Shown: positions 47,899 through 59,772, counted from the first letter of the stretch. The stretch: 64,000 nt of DNA from Lunularia cruciata (GCA_948567375.1 OX419757.1:74896001-74960000); one strand, 5' to 3'. Numbers and translations are program-made. The notes: generated by a model from the sequence alone, not told the origin.

Positions 47899-48264
47899 TG
47901 TAACAATATGGAGTTTAGCAACAAAGTTAGTAGGGCTAATGAAGTAGCAAATAAGACAAATTAGCCTTGAATATTTCAGAAGTATCGAGGAAGCTTCTTG
48001 GGAAGTTTCCCGACTAGCTTAACTTGCACCTCAAGTAAGTAGTTTCTAGAAGAAAACTTCTAGAAGGTTCCAACTAGCTTAGCTTGCACACCAAGTAAAC
48101 GACTCCTAGAAGGAAGCTTCTTGAGAAGCTTCTCAAGAGCCTTGTATGATCCCTATAAATACAAGAGCCGAAGCTCATGCTAGGATTCGGAGTTTTCCCT
48201 CATTCAAGTATCCTAATGTAAGCTTCCATTCTCCTATTTCTCTCCTCAATCTTTGACTTTTACA
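47899..48264 (+). repeat. Element C 5' LTR (366 bp)
   Basis: It begins TGTAACAATATGG and ends ...GACTTTTACA, giving TGTAA/TTACA inverted ends. A TATA box (TATAAAT, 48154-48160) lies about 110 bp before the end, and the primer site follows after one base. Internal AGCTTCTTG/AGAAGCTTC motifs recur. No second LTR is in view to confirm the start. Confidence 0.6.
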
Positions 48265-48265
48265 T

Positions 48266-48277
48266 TGGTATCAGAGA
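48266..48277 (+). promoter_or_regulatory. Element C primer binding site (initiator tRNA-Met)
   Basis: TGGTATCAGAGA lies one base after the LTR end. TGGTATCAGAGC is the standard plant initiator-Met primer site. Confidence 0.85.
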
Positions 48278-49320
48278 AGGAATGGGATGGATGGAATTTA
48301 TGGACCACCAAATCCACTTCTGCCAAACCATTGGGATTTTCATGTCCAAATATTACCCAAGCATCATTTCACCCAATTCATCACCTCGCGTTTTGTGCAA
48401 GATTTTTTGCATATGATCATCTTGTCTGATGAACCCTTTATACTTCTAGTGTTGTCAAGAAAATTGCACACATGTAACCTTGAGGTTTGATGTGCAAGTT
48501 TAGAAGTTGTTCAAGGGTCATGTTCAATGGATTTCAGGAGTTGGTTTGCTGCTACCATGCCGCAGGAGATATTTACTATGTTATGGTGAAGTCGAGAAAA
48601 AGTTATGGTGTTATTAGCTTGAGGATTTTGTTTGTGTGGCTGGAGCTGAGAAATAATGTTAGGTTATATGAGCTCAGGTATTTTATGTTATTGGAGTGAA
48701 GAGCATTTTCCTTGGTGGAGGAGCAAAAGGAATTTAGTGGGAAAAGAAGGCTAAGGAGAATGTTTCCAAAGAGAACTTGTTGTGGACAAGCTACAAGGGG
48801 GAAAAGACTTCGGGAGCCCTTTTGCTAGGAAAAATCAGTAAGGAAGAGGCTTCAAAGAGGCAAAGACCTCTGTGGGGAGTGACAGGGAAGAAAATTAGGG
48901 AGGAAGGGCTTGGAGTGGGGAGAGTGCAAGAAGAAGCTTTGAAGGATATCTGAGGGCTAGGACAGACCAGAGGAGGGGAAAGAGAAAGAAATCTGAGAGG
49001 GAAAAAATGATTGGTTGGGGAGTGGCTGTTTAGGGAAGCAATTTTTGCAAGAAAGAGAGGTGTGGATGGTGAGTTGCAGCAAGAAGGAAAAATTTTGCAG
49101 GAAAGAGAGAAGTGGATGGTGAGCGGCATTAGGAAGGAAAAATTTCGCAAGAAAGAAGGAGTGGGTTGGTGAGTGGCTGTTTAGGGAAGCAATTTTTGCA
49201 GGAAAGAGAGATGTGGATGGTGAGTGGCAATAGGAAGGGGAATTTTTGCACGGAGATGTACAGGAGAGTGAAGGCTTGGTGAGACTGAGAATTTTCACAA
49301 GAATGAAAGCTTGGTAGAGC

Positions 49321-49323
<3 letters not shown>

Positions 49324-49377
<54 letters not shown>
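49324..49377. repeat. (GA)n microsatellite
   Basis: About 54 bp of pure GA in the 5' LTR of B. The 3' LTR has about 20 bp at the equivalent place (near 60,757). Confidence 0.95.
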
Positions 49378-49381
<4 letters not shown>

Positions 49382-49878
49382 CTCAAAGGGCAGAGCAAAT
49401 GTGCACAAGAGTGAAGGCTTGGTGAGACAAAAAAAATTTCAGGAATGAAGGCTTGACAGAGCTAGGAGAGAGAGAGAGAGAGAAATTCTCAAAGGACAGA
49501 GCAAATGAGCACGAGAGTGAGGGCTTGGTGAGACTCAGATTTTTGCAGGAATGAAGGTTGGACAGAGCTAGGGCAGAGAGAGAAAAATTCTCAAAGGACA
49601 GAGCAGATGAGCAGGAGAGTGAGGGCTTGGTGAGATTGAGAATTTTCACATGAATGAAGGCTTGGTAGAGCTAGGGCAGAGAGAGAGAATCTCTCAAAGG
49701 GCAAAGCAAATGTGCAGGAGAGTGAAGGCTTGGTGAGACAAAAAAAATTTGCATGAATGAAGGTTTCACAGAGCTAGGAGAGAGAGAGAGAGAAGTTCTC
49801 AAAGGGCAGAGCAAATGTGCACAAGAGTGAAGGCTTGGTGAGACAAAAAAAATTGCAGGAATGAAGGCTTGACAGAGC

Positions 49879-49994
<116 letters not shown>

Positions 49995-51108
49995 TCTCAA
50001 AGGACAGAGTAGATGAGCAGGAGAGTGAGGGATTGGTGAGACTGAGATTTTTGCAGGAACAAAGGCTGGACAGAGCTAGGGTAGAGAGAGAAAGTCTCAA
50101 AGGACAGAGCAGATGAGCAAGAGAGTGAAGGCTTGGTGAGACTGGGATTTTTTGAAGGAATGAAGGCTTGACAAAGCTAGGGCAAAGAGAGAGAGAGAGA
50201 AGCCTTCAAAGGTCAGAGCAAATGTGCAGAAGAGTAAAGGCCTAGAAATATTTGCCCTAGACAGGAGGACTGTGAAGAGTGGAGAGAATTTTTGAAGGCT
50301 TGTGCATGGGCTGTGGCAAGACAAGGAGAAGTGAAGAAATTCCGAGGAGGTGTGGCTCGCACTGTAACATCAAGAAGAGAGAAATTTTTGAAGTGGCTTG
50401 GGAGCTATGACAAGACAGAGAGGTGAAGTCTCAAGGTGATTCAGCCAGACCAGGAGAGAGGACTTGGAGAGATTCACAAAACAATTACAGCAAAAATAGG
50501 AAAACAACATGCTGTAAAAAAAAGTGTTTAACATGGCTGAATTCATTTCATCTATTATGTGCTTGGCAGTTAAAACTTTGGTTGTGATTATTGTTTAGTT
50601 TGGATTGAATTAGTTCTCCCCAAGATTGTACATTGTAAAGACTGGTGTTGTGATGTATACACGAGTTCTCATGATTAAATGTGGATATACTGGTCCGTGA
50701 AAGTCAAGGAGAGGACTCCATTCTCGGATCTCATAGTCATGCTATATAGACAGGTCTTGGCACTAGCCTAGTTGGTGATCTGAATTGGGCATGGGCTTGT
50801 GACTTGTTAGGAAAAACCCACCATCATCTCATTACATTCGAACCCAATGATAACAAACTTGGGCATCACTTAGCGAATCTGAAGATCAAGAATCTCCAAT
50901 CAAAGCCAACACAAGAAACCCTCTAGAGGAACCTGCACTCAAGGAAAGTCATGTCCAGGTTGCTCCATCAAGAAGGAGACCGGCAAGAGCAAAGAACACA
51001 ATAGGGCCTGGTTACAGGATGCTAGAACCGTTGATAACAAAGCACTCTAAGCACAAGCAGTCATGTGCCCGGTGCACTCTCAAGACCAACAATTCCCCAT
51101 GACATAAG

Positions 51109-51126
51109 TGGCGACCATGCTGGGGA
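51109..51126 (+). promoter_or_regulatory. Element B primer binding site
   Basis: TGGCGACCATGCTGGGGA begins four bases after the LTR end. It has the TGG start and GC-rich body of a tRNA primer site. The tRNA species is not certain. Confidence 0.65.
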
Positions 51127-51226
51127 ACCTCAAGGCTTGTGCTTAAATGTTAGGACTTGTTGGAATTGAGGAAAGGAACAAGGACAAATTGGACTAATCT
51201 AAGTAGTTAGCTGTGTTGAAGTAGAG

Positions 51227-52190
51227 ATGGGGCCAGAGGCTTCATCTGCAGCTATGACAGGGGAACAAGAGATCTCATTGATTGTCATGGCAACCATGCG
51301 AGCCATGAAAGATCAGGACGAGGAAAGAGACAAGGTGAAAGTGCAGTCTTCACAAGTCACAAGGTGTTTGCACGTTGTGGTAGATCAGCAAGGGGAGTTT
51401 GACGGTAAGGACGTGACCAAGTACCTGAAGGTCTACTAGAGAGAGGTAAAACTTCATGATCTGGATGAGAATGTTGCCATTGCTAGGTTTCCTATGTTGG
51501 CGGAGCTTGAAATCAAGAGGGTGTTTGAGGGCTTGGTGAGAGGGGCGGAGACATGGGAGGAGTTTTGCCAGATGATGAGGAGGAATTCTTGCTGCAGGAT
51601 GCGGATCGGGTCACCCAGGCCATGTTCTTAGACTAGGTGAACGATAGGAGTAAAAACCTAGGGCCTCAAGATCTCCTAAGGGAGTTTAATAAGAGGTTGG
51701 GACATCTGTCAGCATGTGAAGCCGAGGCCATTAAACTACAAAGGTCTAACTACTTTTTGAGAGCTGCAGATAGTCACTTGCGGGATGAGTTGGAATACAC
51801 ACTTGATCTGCTCCAACCTGATCAGTTGGGAGCGGTAGAGTGGGGAAAGATTGAGGAGGCGGTTGTCTGGGTGAGCCGCAGGCAGAGGCATAGAGAGTTG
51901 GATGAAGAAGCAATAGCTAGAGCGCCTATTCAGAGTAACGTGGTTGGGTTTGGGAGGGAGAAGGTGGAACAGCGAGTGAGTGAGATGCCCAAAGAAGGAG
52001 CAATGGATGAGATCTCACGACTGATGGAGGGGTTGAAGATTCTGACCACCAAGGTCGACTAGTTGCAGAGTGGGAGTAGCACTGTAAGGATGGATGGAGA
52101 GAGGAGGCAGCCCTATGGGTGCATGTGGTGTGACAGTAAGAGTCATGCCAAAGAGACTGCCAAGAGCTATCAGAAGCAGTAGGCAAACAG
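51227..52190 (+). pseudogene. Element B gag, broken
   Basis: The N-terminal ORF 51227-51439 carries FDGKDVTKYLKVY, and reading continues past a TAG (REVKLHDLDENVAIARFPML). After a frame change, ORF 51637-52062 has LLREFNKRLGHLSACEAEAI and LDLLQPDQLGAVEWGKIEEA. A knuckle-like CMWCDSKSHAKET follows with its last Cys missing. It is the capsid-like protein of a Ty3/gypsy element and is inactive because of stops and shifts. Confidence 0.65.
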
Positions 52191-52199
52191 TGGGTGAAG

Positions 52200-53463
52200 T
52201 TGTTGGGGAACCCGGGATGAAGAAGATAGCCTTCTACAATACTGGAGAGCCAATACCGCTGAATGGTAACAGGGGAGGCATGAAGGCTCTGCTAGAAAGA
52301 CACATGGGCAAATATGAAGTAAGTATGGCAGTTGCTGCTTTTGAGCCTAGTGTGTATAGTGCAACGAGTGAAGTGAAGCAATGTGCAGACCTAGGAGAAG
52401 TTGAGAAGAAGAGACTTGCAGAGCAGGTCCGGAGGAAGTCAGGGTGGGATGTGCCGGTGGTAATAATTGCCATCACTGCGGAAGTTGTGCCACTTGGGAT
52501 GCTATGGTAGAAGAGAAACTAAAATTTGATCAACGGATAGAGAGTGAAGGGCAAGCAAGGGAAAAGCAACAACGAGTCAAACCGGAGAGGAGGCAGGTTA
52601 GAAGGAAAGAGGTGCAGTTTAGTGATGCACAGAAGAGCAGGGATCAGAATTTGGGCATTGGAGAAGAGTCCTAAATGGACGTAGATGGGGCAGCAAACCA
52701 AAAGCCGGGAGAGAGATCTCTTAGGAAGAGGCCAGGTTGGCTGTTGAGTTGGGACATAGAAATAGAACTTGATCCTCAAGAGATCGCCAAAAAGTTTTGG
52801 AAACAAGAGGTAAGGGGATTCAAGAATGAAGAATTCTTTGGTAGCTTGAGGAAGGATGTGCAGGACCTTATCCTTGTCAAGGCAAAGAAGAAACGGTTCT
52901 ACAAGGAAGGACCGCACACGTCTTTGTTATTTGAGGACGGGAGTGAGACTGAAGTAGAAGTGGGGACTTTTGGCCTAGAGCTTGAACAGGAAAAGCTAGA
53001 GGATGAGACCCAAGAATCACGTGTCTATGATGTTGCTCTTGAGGATGAGAAGTCTTTTGTGCCCTTTTCAGAAGAGGTGCAGGACTCTTTTTGGGCGAGG
53101 AGTTCTAGCGAGTGCGAGATTGAGATGCAGGGAGTGAAAACCCAGGTGAGAGCATTGATTGATTCGTCATCTAAGGTCAACCTCATGTCAAAGGTGGTCT
53201 ATGATGAAGGGCATTGGAAGGTGGATTGTGACATTGACTGGAAGGTAAACTAAGTGAATAGAACCAGAAATGCATTATGGGGAGCTTGCCCAGATGTTAG
53301 AATCAAGATAGGGAATGTGGTAGAGCCTATTAATGTTTTTATACATGATACCTTGCCCTACCCAGTGATCCTAGGATAGCCCTTCATTACTCAGTTTAGA
53401 ATGGAGAGCAAAGTCCTGAATGATGGGACTCACGTGGCAAAGGTTAGAAGTCAGAACGGGACA
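52200..53463 (+). pseudogene. Element B linker and aspartic protease, truncated by E
   Basis: The ORFs 52444-52674 and 52675-53253 are charged linker, followed by retropepsin-like sequence. The active-site box is ALIDSSSKVNLMS, where Asp-Ser-Gly is expected and the Gly is Ser. After a stop, NALWGACPDVRIKIGNVVE and LPYPVILG continue the fold. Coding ends where the LTR of E begins at 53,464. It is probably inactive. Confidence 0.7.
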
Positions 53464-54154
53464 TGTAACACCCATTTGTGCATGTGTGTGGGATTGTGAT
53501 ATTTAGCTTGGTATTACAAGTACTTGAGAGATATTATTTATATAGATATAAAGGATGGTTCTACATTAGTCATGATTAGCTAGAGTTAATCATAGCTAAG
53601 ATATAGAGGACCTTACTTTAGAGGAAGTGGAAAAGATGAACATCACTATTTTGGATTCTAGTGTGTTGACTTGGTATTATTCCTAGGATTTTGGCTTTGA
53701 TGAAAGAGTTGAGAACTCTTGGGCCCGCAAGCCTTTTTGTTTTGGATTCTTCTATGGTCCAAGGATAGCCCATGTGAAGGAATCATTGACTTAGTGGTTG
53801 GATCAAGATAAGATCACATGCTAGTGGAATATGCCCATGTGAATGGATATTCCTTTCTATTTTTTGACTTTACTTGACTTTTAGCCTAGTAACTTGAGTT
53901 ACTCCAGTAATTAGTAACTTTGGTGTGTAACTATTTCACAAATATATAAAAAAAGGGTGAGGAGGTACTCATCATCCTTTCATTTGCAATTATCTCTCTC
54001 TCATTGAGTTTTCTAGTGAGCAATATCTTGAGTCTTGGAGTGTTAGCCTTGGAGGAGTATGATGGAGTTGGAGTTCCTTGCCTTCTTAGTCCATGGTGCG
54101 CTACCATAATATTCATCAGAGGTTCATCCTGAGTGAGAGACAGGCCGGCTCACA
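53464..54154 (+). repeat. Element E 5' LTR
   Basis: 691 bp, TGTAACACCC...CTCACA. A TATATAAA box (53943-53950) lies before an AAAAGGGTGAGGAGGTACTC start-like region. Same length as the 3' LTR, with scattered substitutions. Confidence 0.95.
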
Positions 54155-54158
54155 TTGT

Positions 54159-54176
54159 TGGTTCCGTTGTCGGGAC
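54159..54176 (+). promoter_or_regulatory. Element E primer binding site
   Basis: TGGTTCCGTTGTCGGGAC lies four bases after the LTR and is homologous to the site in D. Confidence 0.7.
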
Positions 54177-54852
54177 CTCTTTAGAATGCAAGATAATGTT
54201 CCGCATTCAATTCTACATTAGGCAAAAAGAGGCTATGAGAGCTCACTTGGAGAGAACATTAAGAGAGGAGAGTGTTGAATTTATGTTAGAGAACCAAGAT
54301 CTATCTGTATACCCTATAGTTCATTATGATGTCTTTGAAGTGATTTTGTACATCTTGTACACATGAGAGAAATTGGAGAGATTGTGTGAGGTGGATTGCA
54401 GATTTTGGGGATTAAGGTGATTTTGGGAAAATCTCAAGTTTAAGATCTGGACTTGAAATTTCTATACATGATAGCTTGGATTATCTTTCATTTAGAACAA
54501 TTGAAATTATTGTGAGAGCAACTATGCGCACAGGGTTAGAATTTTTGAAAGTTGATAGGGTAAACTGCTCCTGCAACTGCAAGCTCTCTGGAAAATTATA
54601 TAGAGTCTGCAATTTCTTCAAATTTCAGTGAATTGTACTGAAAATTTCCAAGAAAATTCATTGCATTATATTCTACTTGTTGTCACACAAATTAGAGAAA
54701 GATCATATTTTCGTAGAGAGTTATGAGTTTTTGAAGTGAGGGGGGTGGTTTTCAAACCAAATCTGAAATATATGTGCTGAATAGAAAGATGTTTAGCCCA
54801 AATGGCTCAATAAAAAGATCTGAAATTTTGCAAAGAGTGACATCCTAGAGTT
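54177..54852 (+). other. Element E 5' leader
   Basis: About 680 bp, homologous to the leader of D. No supported ORF. Confidence 0.6.
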
Positions 54853-55068
54853 GTGATTACATGTGAAAAATTTCAGAGGAGTGTCACATACAAGTTGAAA
54901 GATCTAAGTGAAATTGTGAGGAAGGGTCAATTCTGCAGAGTGGAGATCTCATGCATGAAGAGTTTGAGAGCAACAAAAAGTATGTTTGAGTGTTTAGATT
55001 CATCTTGGGAACATGGAGGGTCACCAAGAGTGGAAATTGAGACTATGCAAGGTTCCCCAAGGGTTTGA
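54853..55068 (+). CDS. Element E ORF0a
   Basis: 71 codons, with VTYKLKDLSEIVRKGQFCRVE and MKSLRATKSMFECLDSSW. Counterpart of D 22661-22876 with the same length and a 56-nt overlap with ORF0b in the +1 frame. The function is not recognised. Confidence 0.5.
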   Translation: MITCEKFQRSVTYKLKDLSEIVRKGQFCRVEISCMKSLRATKSMFECLDSSWEHGGSPRVEIETMQGSPRV

Positions 55069-55486
55069 GGTGATTGTAGGGGTGGATTTGAGGAAAAAGA
55101 GAGTTTACAATTACAATGAAGAGAGTGTTGAGAGGATCCAAAAACCTACACCACTTGGAGGAAAGAGTAAGTCTAAGTGCTTTCTATGTGGAGAGAAGGG
55201 ACATAAGGCAAATTCATGTCCATTGACCTTTGATAGCAAGAGATTGAGAGAAAGGAGAGGCTTACTTGACTTGGGTTTGCATGTTGGGCCTTCTTCACCA
55301 AGATTAGGAGGGAGAAGATCTAAGACCAAGGAGTTGTGTGAGGTTTGTGGAGTTGAAGGACTTTCGAAAGGATATGAGTGTAGTGCAATAAACTCACTTT
55401 TGGAGACTTTGGTGAATAATCTTGGAGAGAGTCTTAGTACAGCTATAGAAATACTACCACCTTCATCAACTAGTTCTCAAGATTAG
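55013..55486 (+). CDS. Element E ORF0b: zinc-knuckle protein
   Basis: 157 codons, MEGHQEWKLRLCKVPQGFEV..., with a consensus CCHC knuckle CFLCGEKGHKANSC and a second cluster CEVCGVEGLSKGYEC whose His has become Tyr. In E this is the only remaining structural-type ORF, since gag is deleted. It has stayed open at full length while pol has not. Confidence 0.65.
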   Translation: MEGHQEWKLRLCKVPQGFEVIVGVDLRKKRVYNYNEESVERIQKPTPLGGKSKSKCFLCGEKGHKANSCPLTFDSKRLRERRGLLDLGLHVGPSSPRLGGRRSKTKELCEVCGVEGLSKGYECSAINSLLETLVNNLGESLSTAIEILPPSSTSSQD

Positions 55487-55619
55487 TGATGGAGATAATC
55501 TTTCAACTTATAGATAAACTATCCATGAGGGTTCGATTAATATGCACTCTAGGATTTGATGTTGCTATAGAAATCTTGGAGCAACCTGATCCTTTTGTGT
55601 TCCCTAGGGTGGATTACTC

Positions 55620-55740
55620 TCAAATGGTATTAGTCATGTACATACTCTATTAGTTGTGGTACCCACATTTTTTGTTTTTTTTCAAAATAGAGAAGAAGAA
55701 GTGTATAGAGAAGTCGGATTGCGTTTGTATTCGGATTGCG
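55620..55740 (+). other. Internal deletion junction of element E
   Basis: Sequence matching the region just upstream of gag in D (around its 22,065) is followed, after a short pyrimidine/purine stretch, by sequence matching D near 20,050 (pre-RT, FAPKLEVLKD). Gag and protease are therefore missing. Confidence 0.8.
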
Positions 55741-57366
55741 TTTGGATTTTGCACCTAAGCTAGAGGTTTTGAAAGACCCAAATAAATCACCATTGACACT
55801 TGAGGAGGTAGAGAGAAGGTTAGCTACCCTCAAGTATGGCCCAAATGTTACGAAGGAGGAGAAAGTGAGATTTGAGGAGATTTTCCGCAAGTTCATCCAT
55901 GTTTTTCCTTTCATTTACAAGGATTTGAAGGAAGTCACCTTAGAGGAGCACAAGATAGAGGTGGAGTCACATGCAAGAACAATCCGCCGAAAGCAATGTC
56001 ACATTAGCCCACCAATATCTTTGGTTGTGAAGGAGGAGATTGATAAGCTCAAGGAGGCCCGATTTATCTTTGAGGTAGAGAATTCATAATGGGTGTCTCC
56101 AATTGTCATTGTGAAGAAAAAAGAATGGTAAGCTGCGGGTATGTGTGGATTACAAGAAGCTCAATGTTGTTACCAAGAAGGACTACTACCCATTGCCATT
56201 CATTGATGAGATCTTGGAGGAGGTTGCAGGTCATGAGAGGTATAGTTTTGGAGATGGTTATAGTGGATATAACTAAATCAAGATTGCACCAGAGCATCAA
56301 CAACTTACCACATTCACCACTTTTTGGGGAACTTATGCTTTGAAGGTCATGCCTTTTGGGCTTTGCAATGCTCCAGTTATATTCCAACGGTTCATGAACA
56401 AGGTATTTGAACCTTTCATTGGGAAATTTATGAGAGACTTCATTGATGACTTTTGTGTCTATGGGAGCAAGGAGGAGCACTTTGAGCACCTAATCAAGGT
56501 CTTGCAATGCTTGGATGAGGCAAATGCATCATTCAACCTAGAGAAGTGCATTTTTGGATGTGAAGAAGGTCTAGTTTTGGGGCACATCATCTCCAAGGAT
56601 GGAATAGCAGTTGATCCTAAGAAGGTGAGGAAAATCTCAGACCTTCCATTCCCTTCAAGCTTGACAAAGTTATGCCAATTCTTGGGGATGGTTGGGTACT
56701 ATAGGAGGTTCATTTTCTCATTTTCCAACAAGGCTTATGCATTGACCATCTACATGAAGAAGGGTGTAGATTACATGGTGATTTTGGAGGACAAGGAGGC
56801 TCTCAAAGCTTTTGAGGAGCTCAAGCAATCCCTTGTTGTAGCTCCAATTCTTGCTAGCCCAGATTTGAGTAAGCCTTTCATCCTCTACATTGATGTTTCT
56901 AATGTAGCTATAGGATGCATTCTTAGTCAATTAGACCAAGATGGGCATGATTATCCAACAGCTTATGCTAGTAGGCAGATGGTTTCAGCAGAAAGAACTA
57001 CTCTGTCATGGAGAGAGAAGAATTGGCAGTGATCTTTGGTCTCAAGAAGTTTAGACACTACTTGATTGGAGGGAAAGTCACCTTTGTCACAGATCACAAG
57101 GCTTTGAAGTACACTTCAACAAGCCTAATGTTGAAGGGAGACTAGCAAGGAGGATGATACTCTTGTTTGAGTATGACTACACCATTGAGGATAGGCCAGG
57201 AAAGAAACATGCAAATGCTGATTTGTTATCAAGAGCCAATGATCATGATGGAGATGAGCAAATGGATGATTCCTTCCCGGATGAGGAGCTCATGACGATC
57301 TCAGTCACTCAAGAGGTTCCAATGGAGTACAAAGAGATTGTGGATTTTGTGAAAATAGGTAACTAG
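55736..57366 (+). pseudogene. Element E reverse transcriptase and RNase H
   Basis: The pre-RT ORF is 55736-56089. Near 56,118 one extra base shifts the frame. A TAA replaces the Gln codon in GYSGYN-IKIAPEH (near 56,274). The long open part 56340-57032 contains the box FIDDFCVYGS and the RNase H start FILYIDVSNVAIGC. RNase H continues in another frame to 57366 (LLFEYDYTIEDRPGKKHANA). It is inactive as it stands. Confidence 0.85.
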
Positions 57367-57480
57367 CCAAAAAGGATGCATGTTAGGGAGAGGAAGGCCC
57401 TTGCATCAAGATCTAGACCTTACACAATGGTGGAGGATATTCTTTTTCACCAAGGAGCAGATGGTCTACTTTGAAGAGCA

Positions 57481-58582
57481 GTGGGTAAGGAAGAGTCTAT
57501 CTCACTCATAAAGGAGTTTCATGAAGGTTTAGTGTGTGGAGGACACTTTGTAGGAAAGGTGACTACTTTCAAGATTCTAGATACAGGTTACCATTGGAGA
57601 GAGATTTTCAAAGATTGTCTTGATTATTGCAAAACTTGTCATGTTTGTCAAGCTTTTGCTAGAAATTCTACATCCATTCCACCACTTAGATCAATTCTAT
57701 TGCTAGGACCTTTTGAGAAGTGGGGAATTGATTTTGTAGGTCCTCTCAATAGAACCCCAAGGAACAATTGGTACATTGTGGTAGTTACTGATTACCTTAC
57801 CAAGTGGGTTGAGGCTAGACCATTGAAGGACAAGAATGAAGATGAAGTGGGTAGATTTCTTTTATGAACGCATTATCACTAGATTTGGATGCCCTTTAGA
57901 GTTGGCTTCTGATAGAAGAGGAGAGTTTATAGGAAGCATTACTACAGCCATGCTACAACATTTCTCTATCACACATAGAGTAACTACATCCTATAAGCCA
58001 AATTCCAATGGCTTGGCAGAGAGAACCAATCAGACCTTGTGTATGATGTTGGCCAAAGATGCAGAAATGGAGGGGGCTAAACATCATTGGGACAAGAGGA
58101 TTCATGCAGTTTTGTGGGAGTATAGGACAACCATGAAGACTTCCACCGGATATTCTCCATTTCAATTGGTATATGGTATTGAGTCCACTCTACCTATTCA
58201 CTTTGATCTTCCTACCTTCCAAAGCATTCATAAGAGATTGAAGAAAGCACAAGGAGGTGATGCAGAGAAGTCAAGGAAGGAACAACTCATGGAGTTGGAA
58301 GAGGTAAGAGCAGTTGCTATGGTTCAAGTGGAGCAAGCCCAAAGGAAACAAAAGGAGAGCTATGACAAGAGACAAGGCAAGAAGAAGGTGGAGCCTTTCA
58401 AAGAAGGTGATTGGGTAATGTTGTTTGATTCCATTCAAGAGAGTGCAAAAGAAGTTTTGCCTAAGTACTTTGGACCTTTCATAGTGGAGAAGGTGTGGTG
58501 CAATTACACCTATGATCTCAAGGAGTTGGGAGGAAGACACTTTGATAGGATTAACCATGATAAGTTGAAGATGTATTATTGA
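57481..58582 (+). pseudogene. Element E integrase, one frameshift
   Basis: 57481-57867 carries the zinc-binding start FHEGLVCGGHFVG...CKTCHVCQ and the core KWGIDFVGPLNRTP. The frame breaks near 57,860. ORF 57836-58582 (248 codons) carries SDRRGEF, GLAERTNQT and the GPFIVEKVWCNYTYDL C-terminus. All three acidic catalytic residues can be seen. Confidence 0.85.
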
Positions 58583-58636
58583 AGGTAGAGAGACCTTCAC
58601 TTTGAGGACAAAGTGAAAACTTAGTCCGGGAGTAAA

Positions 58637-59327
58637 TGTAACACCCATTTGTGCATGTGTGTGGTATTGTGATATTTAGCTTGGTATTATAAGTACTTGA
58701 GAGACATTATTTATATAGAGATAAAGGATGGTTCTACATTAGTCATGATTAGCTAAAGTTAGTCATAGCTAAGATATAGAGGACCTTACTTTAGAGGAAG
58801 TGGAAAAGATGAACATCACTATTTTGGATTCTAGTGTGTTGACTTGGTATTATTCCTAGGTGTTTAGCTTTGATGAAAGAGTTGAGAACTCTTGGGCCCG
58901 CAAGCCTTTTTGTTTTGGATTCTTCTATGGTCCAAGCATAGCCCATGTGAAGGAATCATTGACTTAGTGGTTGGATCAAGATAAGATCACATGCTAGTGG
59001 AATATGCCCATGTGAATGGATATTCCTTTCTACTTTTTGACTTTACTTGACTTTTAGCCTAGTAACTTGAGTTACTCCAGTAATTAGTAACTTTGGTGTG
59101 TAACTATTTCACAAATATATAAAAAAGGGGTGAAGAAGTACTCAGCATCCTTTCATTTGCAACTATCTCTCTCTCATTGAGTTCTCTAGTGAGCAATATC
59201 TTGAGTCTTGGAGTGTTAGCCTTGGAGGAGTATGATAGAGTTGGGGTTCCTTGCCTTCTTAGTCCATGGTGCGCTACCATAATAGCCATCAGAGGTTCAT
59301 CTTGAGTGAGAGATAGGCCAGCTCACA
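58637..59327 (+). repeat. Element E 3' LTR
   Basis: 691 bp, preceded by the purine tract TCCGGGAGTAAA, ending ...CCAGCTCACA. It matches 53464-54154. Confidence 0.95.
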
Positions 59328-59772
59328 GTTTAGTGGGAGGATAACATGTTTATAGAGGAATTGAAAATGCGTAGAATCAAGCACTTTAACTTGACACCGC
59401 TGGAAAATACAAGTGGCACGCGAGAAGGTGAAGGAAGCGCGGCTGAGGAACAAGGTATACTTTGACAAGACTCACCAGCTACGACCAGTGCCTGCCAATG
59501 AAGGGGATTGGGTGCTGATTTCTGATAATAGCCTAGACGTATAGCATTTGACCCTCAAGAAGTTTGCCCGCCGTTGGCATGGTCCATTTGTTGTTACCAA
59601 AGTTCACGAGAATGCCACCTACCGTGTGGGGGAGCTAGATGGCGCTACACATTGTCTACCTTACGTGGGGAAAAGAGTTAAAATTTTCAAAAGGCAATCA
59701 GTAACCGGGGAAGAAAGAGATCACGACTTCAGCTCTGGAGGTGATTTAGAGAATGCCACTAAAGAAAGTTGA
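59328..59772 (+). pseudogene. Element B integrase C-terminal remnant
   Basis: Readable as VAREKVKEARLRNKVYFDK, EGDWVLISDNSLDV, a stop, then KKFARRWHGPFVVTKV and LDGATHCLPYVGKRVKIF. This is the GPY/F-type C-terminal module of a Ty3/gypsy integrase and all that remains of the pol of B. The rest was lost at the E insertion. Confidence 0.75.

Larger units (their letters stand above)
53464..59327 (+). mobile_element. Element E: deletion derivative of the D family, 5.86 kb, inside B
   Basis: Two 691-bp LTRs, primer site, ORF0a/ORF0b, then directly pre-RT, RT, RNase H and integrase. Compared with D (7.85 kb) it lacks about 2.0 kb covering gag and protease. The flanking bases GACA and GTTT do not match. 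RT and integrase carry a stop and frameshifts but keep the catalytic residues. Confidence 0.9.
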
